Shown here: positions 1 to 14,162 of the stretch, one piece after another
How the letters are laid out: each line of letters opens with the position of its first letter
Numbering within the stretch: the first letter of the stretch is position 1
Source: Pigoraptor chileana
Lineage: Eukaryota; Opisthokonta; Filasterea
Assembly: GCA_943704495.1 (NCBI GenBank)
Contig: CALSCR010000762.1
Coordinates: forward strand, 1-22,251
Reading direction: 5' to 3'
Length of the DNA stretch: 22,251 nt
Position numbers and translations under genes: made by a program
The notes under the pieces: model-generated
Told to the model about the DNA's origin: nothing
The model's input: the letters and a program-made list of their open reading frames with translations, nothing else
Databases searched by the model: none

Positions 1-52
1 TCTCTCTCTGTTGGAGTCGATGGGCTTATGCCTAAGGCGTTTTGAGTACTGA

Positions 53-94
<42 letters not shown>

Positions 95-511
95 CTTGTG
101 TTGGAGTTGATGGGCCCAGGCCTAAGGCGTTTGAGTACTAAAGGTCTCTCTCTCTCTGTTGTGGAGTCCATGGGCACAGCGCCTATGACACTGACTTGAA
201 TCTTACATCTCTATGATCTTTGGAGTCGATGGGCTATGCTATTGCGTTTTTGAGTACTGAAGGTCTCTCTGTGTACTTTCCTATGGTGTCCATGGGCATA
301 GCGCCCAAGACTGACTTGAATACTACACTTTGTTATTTTCTGGTGATCCCATCCCCCTCGCATTCTCTATTCTAACCCTCCATTCTTGCACACACAAAGT
401 ATGGGTCAATAGTTCGATGCCCGTGTGTCAAAATGCAGCGTTTATACGAGTACTGAGAACGCCTCTCCATTTATTTCATTCTCAACCTCGTAATAATTAT
501 GTGCCGCGCAG
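1..511 (+). other. Probable last intron of the left-hand WD40-like gene
   Basis: No coding exon is evident here. The stretch ends in CAG at 509-511, in front of a clean open exon, so it reads as intron. It holds five copies of the dispersed type A and type B elements, all in minus orientation (10-54, 100-144, 158-201, 219-262, 283-322), a (CT)n tract at about 55-84 and an (AT)n tract at 84-93. The start of the intron, and any earlier exon, lie outside the window. Confidence 0.55.
10..322 (-). repeat. Cluster of five dispersed A/B elements, interleaved with CT runs
   Basis: Minus-orientation copies: B at 10-54, B at 100-144, A at 158-201, B at 219-262, A at 283-322. On the plus strand type B reads GTTGGAGTCGATGGGC, then GCCTAAGGCG, then GAGTACTGAAGG. 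Type A reads GTGGAGTCCATGGGC, then GCGCCTA, then CACTGACTTGAAT. Both share the GGAGTC.ATGGGC and CCTAAG blocks, so they are related. Most copies run into CT-rich DNA on their right. Confidence 0.8.
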
Positions 512-728
512 AATTGCCGAGGGCGGGCTCACTGCCGTCGCGATGTCACGTGACGGAACGTATGCGTTTGCGGGGGTGTCGGAGGGATACGTCAGGGCGT
601 TCACCACCGACCTCGCCCTCCTGGCACAGCTTGCGTCTCTCAAATCGGCGGGTCCGGATGGCAAGGCCTTTGTGGCGAGCATTGGCGACAACCGCTGCGT
701 CGAACAAATTGCCGGCTTGGACTTGTAA
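512..728 (+). CDS. C-terminal exon of a WD40-repeat-like protein (partial)
   Basis: This is the last exon only; the rest of the gene lies to the left of the window. It begins after a CAG acceptor (509-511) with one base that completes a codon from the previous exon, then encodes 71 residues to TAA at 726-728. The start, GGLTAVAMSRDGTYAFAG followed by VSEGYVRAF, looks like one strand-rich WD40 blade (small hydrophobics, SRDG turn, AG..EGYVR.F), with a non-repeat tail ending in AGLDL. WD40 tails like this close several large scaffold families, BEACH-domain proteins among them, but one blade does not decide which. Base composition is GC-rich and regular, unlike the flanking repeats, which supports coding. 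The exon contains a CACGTG motif (547-552) inside the SRD codons, so that motif need not be regulatory. The product cannot be named with confidence. Confidence 0.6.
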
Positions 729-1153
729 TGTGTGTCCCAACAGCTCACCTTTCCCCCCGCGCTTTGATATGTGCCGTCACATTTGTGTTGGGCTTCTATA
801 ACTACTGTTCCACACCCAGTCACTATGCCTGCAGCTGCCTCTGCCTGTGTGTGCGTGTAACTGAGCGGCATTGTGAACGCGCGTGTCTCTGATTGTATGT
901 CTTTGTATTGCGTGAGTATTGCGGTTTTCAGTGCTAGCTTTCTATGTTGTCACCACATGTATATCTATCTGTATCGCGTCGTAAAGACGGCGCGTTGCAT
1001 TGCCTTTCATCCTCTTGTTGCGTGTATGCGTGTGCGTGCGTGTCGTGCGTATGTGCCTGCGTGCGCCGTGGAACTGTTTATTGTATATACAGTCCACTGC
1101 TATTCTGTCCGACGAGTGTGTGGATGCCGGACTGGGTTCGGTTTTCACTCAAC

Positions 1154-1159
1154 ATTAAA
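1154..1159 (+). terminator. Possible polyadenylation signal ATTAAA
   Basis: ATTAAA on the plus strand, about 425 bases after the stop of the left-hand gene. This is the commonest variant of AATAAA, but such a hexamer is expected by chance in a kilobase of sequence. Confidence 0.25.
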
Positions 1160-1202
1160 ATTACATTTGACAATTCGCGCAAACCTCTAGAGAGAGATGT
1201 GG

Positions 1203-1280
1203 GATTCATGACAGTGTCTTAGGGGCTGTGCCCATGGACTCCACAACTTCTTGAGAGAAATGTATTCAAGTCAGTGTGAG
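1203..1280 (+). repeat. Type A dispersed element plus a truncated second copy
   Basis: From 1203 to 1245 the DNA follows the type A pattern (ATTCA..., AGTGTCTTAGG, then GCCCATGGACTCCACA). From about 1264 a second copy begins with ATTCAAGTCAGTG and then diverges. This is the only copy of the family in the window that lies between genes rather than in an intron. Confidence 0.75.
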
Positions 1281-1840
1281 GCCAAAGTGCATAGACAGGA
1301 AACGGCACAGGACACCATATATTCATGTTTAAAATGAGCCCAAAAGCGAAAAAACACGTCACGCACGCACACGCGCAAAGAGAGAGAGATGCAATAAGAG
1401 AGATTGCAAGCAGTGGACAGCAGTTAGAGGCAAAGAGAAAAGGGCAAAATGTACAAAGTAGGGTCTGAGGGCATCATCTTTCGCAGAGAGACAAACGTCT
1501 ATGGCGTGTGTGTGTGCGCTCAAAGTGGCGAGCGTGCAGCGCCAAGAAATCGACACGGAGGACACATTTGCACGCGAGAGACACAAGAGCTGCAGCCGTG
1601 AGTCCGTCTGATCACCCAATCGGATCAGACACGGATGCGGAAAGTGCTGCACGAACAGACAATGAACACACACACACAATAAAAACGATAAGAAATAATT
1701 GTCAGAAGAAGAGTTTACCCGTCTCGCGCATCAGCACAAACACAGGCACAAACACAAGCAAAGCAAACACACACTCACTACACATGTGCACCTGCGCACG
1801 TAGACACACACACACATGCCTCTGAGCACAGGACAGCAAC

Positions 1841-3821
1841 TCACTTGATGAAATCGGGCGCGCGTGCAATGATATGCTCAAACTCGACATAGGATAGTCG
1901 CTGGTCTCCGTCGAGATCTGACTCCTCCAAAATCTGATGCCAGCAGGGATGGAAAGGCATCACGCAATTGTAAACACCGTAATACTGTGAGTGTGCGTGT
2001 GTATGTGTATGTGTATGCGTGTGTGTGCGTTGATCACTTATGCATTATAGTCATTGTGGCTCTGCGTTGCTTTTTGCATGATAGGGAAGACGTATGTCAA
2101 AAAGTGGGGTGTGCTTGTGTATGTCGATATGAACATAAGAACAGAATCGAGTGCCAGACTGCACCCAGAGCACCAATATTCTAGTCACAGAAGAGGGAGG
2201 TGTGTGTGAATGTGTGTATGTGCTTGCATGTGCATGTCGCGTGTGCGTGTGCATGTGCGTGTAAAATGTGTGTGTGTGACTACAAACCTTGTCGCACACA
2301 AATTCCATGTCGTTCTCAGTAAGCTCGCTCCCGCAGAGGCACTTCACAGTATCGAGTAAATCAGACTTGTCAAGATAGCCATCGCCGTCAAAATCTGTCG
2401 ATCACAACAACCACAACAATGACCGTCCCACAGGAAACACGTGGCAAAAAAACAATTGTGAGAAACAATTGAAACGAAAAGTAAAGAAAATGCATCCCAG
2501 ACGCAATGTGAGTGAAGCATAACTGTGTCGACGGCTTGCCCTCTGTGCAGGAGCATGTGGGAAGGAGCAGGAGCATGTGGGAACTCCACAACGGAAAGAA
2601 AGACACGGAGAGAACCTCCAACTCAAACGCCTTTATCACACCCATCCCCTCCAACAGACAGACAGACAGTCTGCATTCAAGTCAGTGTCTTAGGCTGTGC
2701 CCATGGACTCCACAAGACAAAGAAACAAAAGAAAGAGAGAGTGCGTGTGCGTGAGAGACAGGGAAAGAATAGACTGAGTGGGGCCCATAGATGAGAGTGG
2801 GACCTCGCATCGCAGTCGTGGCAACAAGCACCCACCGTATATCCGGAATGCATACGACGCCTTCACATCGCGCGTGGCCTGCGAATGCATAACACACAGT
2901 CACCCATCAGTCAATGCATATTACACACAGTCACCCATCAGTCAATGCATACAATGCATTACACACAGTCACATTCATCAGTAAGTAATGCATATTACAT
3001 ACAGTCACCCATCAGTCAATGCATATTACACACAGTCACCCATCAGTCAATGCATATAACACACAGTCACCCGTCAGTCAATGCATACAATGCATTACAC
3101 ACAGTCACATTCATCAGTCATGCCACAGACAGGGCGCGCAATAACACACAACAGCCATCGCACGTGACATGCCATACGTAACAGATCATGCACAAAATTC
3201 GCTTTCAAATGACATGCCACTCTCTCTTATTCAAGCCCAGTTGCGTTGTTCGAGGTTTGTCTATTTTCAGCGCCCGCGAGGACTCACTCACCCCCTCGCT
3301 GAACACGGAGAGCAGATCGAGAAAGTCTTCAAAAGTCATTGCGCCGCTTCCGTCCTCCGAAAACACCTTCACAATCTGATCCCGGAAAGGATTCACCGAC
3401 AGTTCCGGCAGTGCGAGTATCTGATCACGTGTGAGACGGTCGCGGTTGTCGATGTTCAAATCCTGGTATCGCTTGTAGATGCTGACGGAAATTATGTGCA
3501 GATGATACATGATAGAATGATGGTGAGCTGAGTGAGTTTGAATATCACAGGCAGTGGCTGAAGGAGATGCAAGCGGCCAGCGATGTGCGGCAACACCGAC
3601 GCAATATATACGGGAATACAAGTGCAATCACTACATATACATATATATATATATATATATATGTAATGTATTTGTGTACGATTCAAGTCAGCGTATTAGC
3701 TCTATGCCCATGTACTCCGTCACAAAGAGAGAGGAGAGAGGGAGAGAAGAGTGACACACGCAGAGAGACCTTCAGTACACAAAACTCGTTAGGCATAAGC
3801 CCATCGACTCTAACAAGACAC

Positions 3822-3864
<43 letters not shown>

Positions 3865-4415
3865 GAGGGGGAGAGAGAGAGAGGGAAAGATTCAAGGCAG
3901 TGTCTTAGGCGCCGTGCACACGGACTCCAAAGTGGCGTGTGTGAGTGAGTGTGTAGAGAGAGAGAGATGTGGGATTCAAGTCGGTGCCTTAGGCGCTTGC
4001 CCATGGACTCCACAAGAGAGAGAGAGAGAGAGTGAGTGAGGGAGGGAGGGAGAGAGCATAGAAAGAGACGAGCGGTTTCGAAAGAGGCGGAGACTCAACT
4101 CACCCCAGAATCTCTTTCTTTGTGAAGAAGGTACAGTTCTGTACACACATAAACACAAAGCGAAGGCGGCCGCAAAAAGAGGCGATAAGAAGGAGCGACG
4201 AAACGACAGCAATTAGCTCATTATCGCATCACTGACGAATTTTCAATCTAATCGTTATTGAATTGTTGAATTGCGGCCAACGACGTTCAGTGACGAGTTG
4301 AGACACGTCCGTACACACACATACACACGCACACACACGCACACAAACACACACCAACACACACCTCATATTCCTCAAGTTGATCTTCCGAGAATATACT
4401 CTGACTGTTACCCAT
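1841..4415 (-). CDS. Calcium and integrin-binding (CIB) family EF-hand protein, CIB2-like
   Basis: Six exons on the minus strand: 4415-4365, 4138-4104, 3481-3292, 2878-2836, 2394-2288, 1933-1841; total 172 residues. All phases join. The protein opens MGNSQSIFSEDQLEEYE, closely like CIB2/CIB3 N-termini; Gly2 is a textbook N-myristoylation site. The second exon gives NCTFFTKKEILG and the third gives LALPELSVNPFRDQI and FEDFLDLLSVFSEG, signatures of the family. Two canonical calcium loops are visible, DFDGDGYLDKSD (residues 107-118, with the family's terminal Asp) and DLDGDQRLSYVE (148-159); the N-terminal EF-hands are degenerate, as usual in CIBs. CIB proteins are small calcium/magnesium sensors that bind integrin tails, TMC channels or kinases at membranes. 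Introns use GTGTGT, GTGAGT, GTGAGT, GTGGGT and GTTTGT donors and all end in CAG. The C-terminus stops at APDFIK, several residues short of animal CIBs. Family assignment is firm; the subtype is inferred. Confidence 0.92.
2675..2716 (+). repeat. Type A dispersed element in CIB intron 4
   Basis: Plus-strand copy beginning ATTCAAGTCAGTGTCTTAGG and ending CCCATGGACTCCACAAG, preceded by a short (CAGA)n run and followed by GA-rich DNA. It is antisense to CIB if read in its plus orientation. Confidence 0.8.
2886..3122. repeat. Intronic minisatellite, ~31-38 bp units, seven copies (CIB intron 3)
   Basis: Seven units built on CACACAGTCACCCATCAGTC followed by AATGCATATTA. Some units carry an extra TACAATGCATT and some have CATTCATCAG in place of CCCATCAG. 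Units 1-3 and units 5-7 repeat the same short / long / variant order, so a three-unit block appears to have been duplicated around unit 4. The repeat fills more than half of CIB intron 3 (2879-3291) and ATGCAT, itself a palindrome, recurs in almost every unit. Confidence 0.85.
3638..3663. repeat. (TA)n microsatellite in CIB intron 2
   Basis: An uninterrupted AT/TA run of about 25 bases next to the first of four dispersed A/B elements in this intron. Confidence 0.9.
3681..4015 (+). repeat. Cluster of four A/B elements in CIB intron 2, separated by GA runs
   Basis: Plus-orientation copies: A at 3681-3721, B at 3770-3815, A at 3889-3930, A at 3973-4015. The separators are GA-rich or (CAGA)n tracts. 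The A-B-A order with GA spacers mirrors the cluster at 10-322, which suggests that A, B and the purine runs spread as one composite unit or expanded in place. Confidence 0.8.
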
Positions 4416-5011
4416 TCTTATTACTGCGCAGAGCGAGCGCCGAGACGTGGCTTAATCGGCTGTCTGTTCAGGTGGTATGAATCACGGCTCTCAAACCACA
4501 CATATGCGACGTCTGTGAATAAGTACATAAAGAGAGAGAGAGAGAGAGAGACACACACACACACACACACACACATACCGAAGGCTTTACACATGAGGAT
4601 AGGCGTCATATAGCAATAGTGGAGTAAGCCCCAGTGGTATCTGTGAATCCAGTGGTGGCACTTAGTCCCTCCCTCAGCCTGACAATTCAGCCGGAAAAGG
4701 CAAAATTTCAAGTTGTCACGGTAATGTGCGAGCTCTCGCATAAAGTCTCATGATTGTGAGCGGGTCACGTGACCAGTCTAGGGCAACAAAAGCCGCAGCT
4801 CTCAAATCGACCGACCCGACGTGCCGGCAGGATCCTTCTCTCGCTTCTCTCACCACACGACCGAACTGCACCTCCACTCTCCTCATAAAAAGTATGTATG
4901 TCGCACAATTGCTCTCTTTGTTGACGTAAGTACATCTTCAAAGTGGATAGTCCACGGTGGACCGTGGTTGGGGGAGGGGGGCAGTTTGGGTATTGGATAA
5001 ACTTTGCCAGG
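4416..5011. promoter_or_regulatory. Divergent promoter interval, CIB / PLBD
   Basis: This 596-base interval separates the CIB start codon (4415, minus) from the PLBD start codon (5012, plus). No supported coding exon lies in it. It contains a GA/CA microsatellite at about 4531-4576, a GGTCACGTGACC palindrome at 4763-4774, and a CT-rich stretch around 4830-4885 that could be a PLBD leader. A GTAAGT at 4926-4931 could be a donor for a 5' UTR intron, but no matching acceptor is obvious. Confidence 0.5.
4763..4774. promoter_or_regulatory. Palindromic E-box matching the CLEAR element
   Basis: GGTCACGTGACC is a perfect 12-base palindrome containing GTCACGTGAC. In animals that 10-mer is the consensus CLEAR element bound by TFEB/MITF bHLH-zip factors at lysosomal genes. 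It lies about 240 bases upstream of the start codon of a predicted lysosomal hydrolase (PLBD). The match is seen in the sequence; regulation by a TFEB-like factor is inference, and CACGTG is frequent throughout this window. Confidence 0.45.
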
Positions 5012-7879
5012 ATGCGTGCAACCGTTGTGGTGGTGTGCGTGTTTCTGCTGTCAGTAGTGGCATCCACGTCGTCTTCGGTTATTCCACCTGAACAGCGCGG
5101 CCATGGCTTCAGTAAGATGGTCAGTCTGGTGTCGGTGGGTGATCGGCCTCCCCTTGACGACGACGATGCGCTACTGACGGACGATACACTCGCTGCGTAT
5201 GACAAGTACCGCAAGCGCAACTTCAAAATTGTGCCAGGGATGACCGCCGCTTCCGACGCCGACGGATGGTTTGACGATGCGGTGAATCAGACAGGATGGG
5301 GCGAGTTTCGCGGCTCCTCAAACCCGTCGCTGTCTGCACTCAAGCAAGGCTTCGCCGTCGGTTTTCTCGAGGGTGCGCTTACGTATGAACGCATCCACCA
5401 AGCGTATGCCAACTTTGTCGCCGCAACGGGGCTTCCCTCGACGGGAGCACTTCCTGACAAAGTGTCTGCATATGTTCTGGCGCAGAATGCATATCTGTGG
5501 GATAACGTCAACAAATCGTTAGAATCGTTCGCAAACAACGATGAGGGCGACGATGGCGAGCGCGCATTTTGGATTCAGGTCGGCGTTGTTCTTGCACAGG
5601 CCGAGGGCATCTATGCGGGGTATGCACACTCCGCACCTTCTGAAAACTCTCTCACGCAAAGCCAGGTGTACGCACTTACTCTTGCGGGCGACTTGGAGGA
5701 TTTGCTTCCCGCTCTTTCTGGAATGCGCAGTGCAAACGCCAATGATGATACCGAAGCAGACCTAAACACTGCAGTCAACAGCGTGGGCGAAAAATTGAAG
5801 GACTGGCCGGTGCGTGTGACGGAACGCATGGACTGCTCTGGGCTGGTAAAGCTTGATCCCGTGACGGGAAAACTGCTTGTCGGCCACTCGACGTTCAATA
5901 TGTATTCGTATCTCCTGCGGATCTTCAAGCACTACACGATGGATCTCTCTCGTTACGGCGCCGTCTCAACGACGACATCATTTTCTGCCCGTCCCGGTGA
6001 GAAAATGGATTGTTGTTTGCCCAAGCAACACAGCAACCAAAACACATGGTTTTAAAAAATAATATTGCGACTCAAAAACAAAAAATTTCGTTTGCATCCC
6101 CATTTGCAGCTGATCTGAACAGCAAAGACGACTTTTATTTGCTTGACAGCGGGCTCGTTGTCATGGAGACATCGCTTTCTGTGTTCAATAAGTCGCTGTA
6201 TGCGCAGCTGACGCCGAACTCAGTGCCTTCGTGGATAAGGTATGACTGGTGAACCTCAATCACTCACGCACACACACTCGCACACACACACACACACATC
6301 TACCTACGCATCCCATTAATGCACACATACATTCACACGTCACACATACACGCATATATCTGTGACTATATTGATGTTGCGTGCGACATAGACACCGTCA
6401 CAGGCAACAAAGCAATCATCCGTCTACCTGCGATATGCACTAGTTAAGCACTTACCTGCCATGTCCTGTCCACACCCACACGACACCCACCCACACCCAC
6501 ATCCACACCCACACCCACACCCATACCCACACCCCACCCACACTCTAATATTGCGACGGTTGTGATGTGATGCTGCAGGTGTCAGGTGGCCAATCGCCTG
6601 GCCGACAGCGGCAGTGAGTGGGCGCGCATTTTCGCACTCCACAACAGCGGTACTCACAACAACCAGTGGATCGTCACGGATCTCAAGCGTTCGCCGTCGA
6701 AAATGTGGCGCAGTGCATCCGTGTCTCTCGATTCACTCGAAAATGGTATAGTTTGGATTGCAGAGCAGATGCCTGGGACGGTTGTTTCTGCCGATGTCAC
6801 GACGACGCTACTTGCAACACAGCTGTACGTTCCGTCCTACAATGTGCCCTACTTTCCCGAGATATTCAACGTAAGTGTGCTGTTGATTCGCTTGTAATTT
6901 GTGGACCAAATATGGATATGCACACACACACACTCGCACATATACATATACATATACATATATGCATGTACAACACGCACGCACACTCATACGTACATAT
7001 ACGTACACTACGTACATATACGTACACATACACATATACATATACATATGCACATATATATACATATATATGTGTACCACGTGCACACATCTTGCACATC
7101 ATGCACTCATTAAAGCATATTCTCTCCCTCAAATTGCAGCTGAGTGGCTACCGGGATGCCGGCTTTTCATACGACAAGGATCCCCGCGCAAGCATGTTCC
7201 GCCGCGACCACCCGCTGGCACGTGACCTTGCGTCGATGGGGGCCCTAATGCGGCAGAATCGCGGAGCCGAGGACCCGCTTAGTGGATCGACTCCATGCAA
7301 TGCAATCTGCGCAAGATGCGATCTCCAGGCGCAGGTACTAACTTACGCATGGATTCGTGCTCACATAGACGCCTCAAGCAACACCAGAAGCAAACCTATG
7401 ACTCGTGCCTTGTCGTCGTACTGTCTGAAGCGGGCGCAGTGGTTGTTTTCTGCTGCTCGTGCATATGCAAATATGTCGCTTTCTCTTTTGGCCAGTGGTC
7501 AGTGCGTGTTCATTTTGTGTTGACGGCATTTTGTGCGTCAAATTGTCTCGTGTTTTCACACAGGGTGGATATGCATTCGGTTGCATTGATACGAAGGTCG
7601 TTGACGAGGAGTCTGCATCGGAGGGACGGATTCTGGCAGTGGCCGGTGGGTCTCGCTGCATCGTCTGTGCAATGGCCGTGCGTGTTTCTTCCGACTGCTT
7701 TGTTGTGTGTGATGGTGTTCGAGTGGTTCTTCATGCGGCTGTGTTATCTCAAGTGGTGCTTTCAGTCTTACTCTTAAATATTCGTGTTGTGTGTTGTGAC
7801 CGAATGTAATCATTTTGTGTTCATGTTATGCAGCTTCACATCAGTGAGCCAAAGTGCCTTCAAAGCAAACTAATCTTGA

Positions 7880-7918
<39 letters not shown>

Positions 7919-8057
7919 ATCATCGCCATAATCCGCAGGACCCACGCACGATCAACAGCCCGTGTTTTCCTTTGGCAGTGCATGGGCTTCCGTCCCCCAC
8001 GAAGGATTGCCAGACTCGTTTCCCTTTGACTGGGTGTGGATGGACCCTCTGGCGTGA
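5012..8057 (+). CDS. Phospholipase B-like protein (lamina ancestor / PLBD family)
   Basis: Six exons: 5012-5996, 6110-6239, 6579-6870, 7140-7334, 7564-7645, 7939-8057; 600 residues, close to animal PLBD2. ATG 5012 is the first in-frame Met and starts a signal peptide (hydrophobic VVVVCVFLLSVVA), so the product should enter the secretory pathway. Family landmarks in order are GFLEGALTYERIHQAYANF, DCSGLVKLDP, GHSTFNMYSYLLRIFKHY, KDDFYLLDSGLVVMETS, NNQWIVTDLK, FSYDKDPRASMFRR, AFGCIDTKV and the C-terminal GPTHDQQPVF...FDWVWMDPLA. PLBDs are N-terminal-nucleophile hydrolases of lysosomes that cleave themselves at a conserved Cys, here Cys275; they act on phospholipid or N-acyl lipid amide substrates, though the physiological substrate is debated. 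The usual GGID motif near the C-terminus reads GCID here. Donors are GTGAGA, GTATGA, GTAAGT, GTACTA and GTGGGT; all acceptors are CAG. A CAG at 7830-7832 is not used because it would bring a stop into frame. Confidence 0.93.
7882..7918. repeat. (CA)n microsatellite in the last PLBD intron
   Basis: About 18 uninterrupted CA units, ending 20 bases before the acceptor of the final exon. On the sense strand it occupies the place where a pyrimidine tract would be expected. Confidence 0.9.
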
Positions 8058-8419
8058 TGCAATACATATCCACAAACAGTTCATCGCTCGTTCAAAAGCG
8101 GCTATTGAGTTGTCCTTTGTGTCGTGGAACGTCAGCCGAACCTGAGGGCGCTGGGGCGACCGTGCAGCACCAGTCACCTCGACAACATATAATCGGGCGT
8201 AAAGGGGGAGGTGGATACTCCATACGAGCTTCCGCAAATTTTGTTTCTATTGTGTATTTGTTGACAGTCATACAGATCGGGGCGCCAAATGCCCACACAG
8301 GCAGTGCGACAAAAATTCACGCTGACAACAAAATGACACATGCAAGTAACAACAAGCAAAAACAGACATTTGGACATAACAAGAAGTGCAGGTGAACTTC
8401 GAAGAGGGTTGAGGGAGAT
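8058..8419. other. Convergent 3' interval, PLBD / copine
   Basis: 362 bases between the PLBD stop (8055-8057) and the copine stop (8420-8422). Open frames here are short and match no family. No canonical AATAAA is seen for either gene. It should hold both 3' UTRs, so the two transcripts probably approach or overlap one another. Confidence 0.6.
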
Positions 8420-13571
<5,152 letters not shown>

Positions 13572-14162
13572 CTTCCGCAAAACGAGGAGAGGCACACAAA
13601 AATGACGGAAAAATAGAAAATAATGGGTGCAATGTGTCTTATCTTTCAAACATAAACTTTGTGACTCTGCTGTTCGCTACTTTGTCGATAAAATTGAGGG
13701 GGCGAGGTGAATCCCATGTTTATGCTCCAAATTCTCACAACGAAAGAACGGCGCCGGTTTGTTTTGGATCCGGTCACGTGTCTGGACAACTCCTATCCGC
13801 GAATTTGATTTGGAAAATCGGGTGAGTAATGCAGGCACGAATGCGCACTCTCAAATTAATTTCGACGGCATCAATAGGTAACGGACGAACACGTCACGTT
13901 CCAAATGACGCACTCGTGACCGCAGCAACGTGCACGTGCCATTGAGCTGAACGATCTTTTAGCCATCGGCGACAGATCGGCCTTTGATTACAGAAAGCAC
14001 TTTGTCTGACGATGGGCATGGGTCTTGGCATGCGTAGACAACAGTGCGTGAACAATAGTGACATGGTGTGCAATTTGAAACCAACTCTTTAACTGCGGCG
14101 TCACAGCATCTGCATCATAACAGCAGATACGCATCTGCATCTGCGGGGCATCCACACGCACA
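13572..14162. promoter_or_regulatory. Divergent promoter interval, copine / TRM13
   Basis: 591 bases between the copine start codon (13571, minus) and the TRM13 start codon (14163, plus). No supported exon. It contains CACGTG at 13775-13780 (in GGTCACGTGT) and at 13933-13938, plus a GGTGAGTAAT donor-like sequence near 13820. It is free of the long microsatellites found in the introns, which is consistent with a functional promoter. Confidence 0.5.

Larger units (their letters stand above)
729..1840. other. Convergent 3' interval between the WD40-like gene and CIB
   Basis: No convincing coding region on either strand. The left part should be the 3' UTR of the plus-strand gene; an ATTAAA lies at 1154-1159. 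The stretch is rich in TG/CA and GA/CT runs. One nearly full plus-orientation type A element sits at 1203-1245, followed by a truncated copy from about 1264 to 1280. The open frames present are low-complexity and fit no family. A last short CIB exon could hide here (see findings), but I could not identify one. Confidence 0.6.

Noticed and set aside
4943-5011. Upstream extension of PLBD from a GTG codon
   Set aside because: The in-frame ATG at 5012 begins a standard signal peptide; the extension has no ATG.
4765-5226. A 153-codon minus-strand frame across the PLBD promoter and signal-peptide exon
   Set aside because: It lies antisense to the supported PLBD start, resembles no family, and its Ser/Thr/Arg composition is what the reverse of GC-rich coding DNA gives.
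5997-6055. Read-through of PLBD exon 1 to a stop, giving a 370-residue protein
   Set aside because: Splicing at 5996/6110 restores the conserved KDDFYLLDSG block, so the read-through is intronic.
7833-7900. Possible PLBD exon after the CAG at 7830-7832
   Set aside because: In the phase set by exon 5 it reaches a stop after four codons, while the acceptor at 7938 gives the conserved GPTHDQQP ending.
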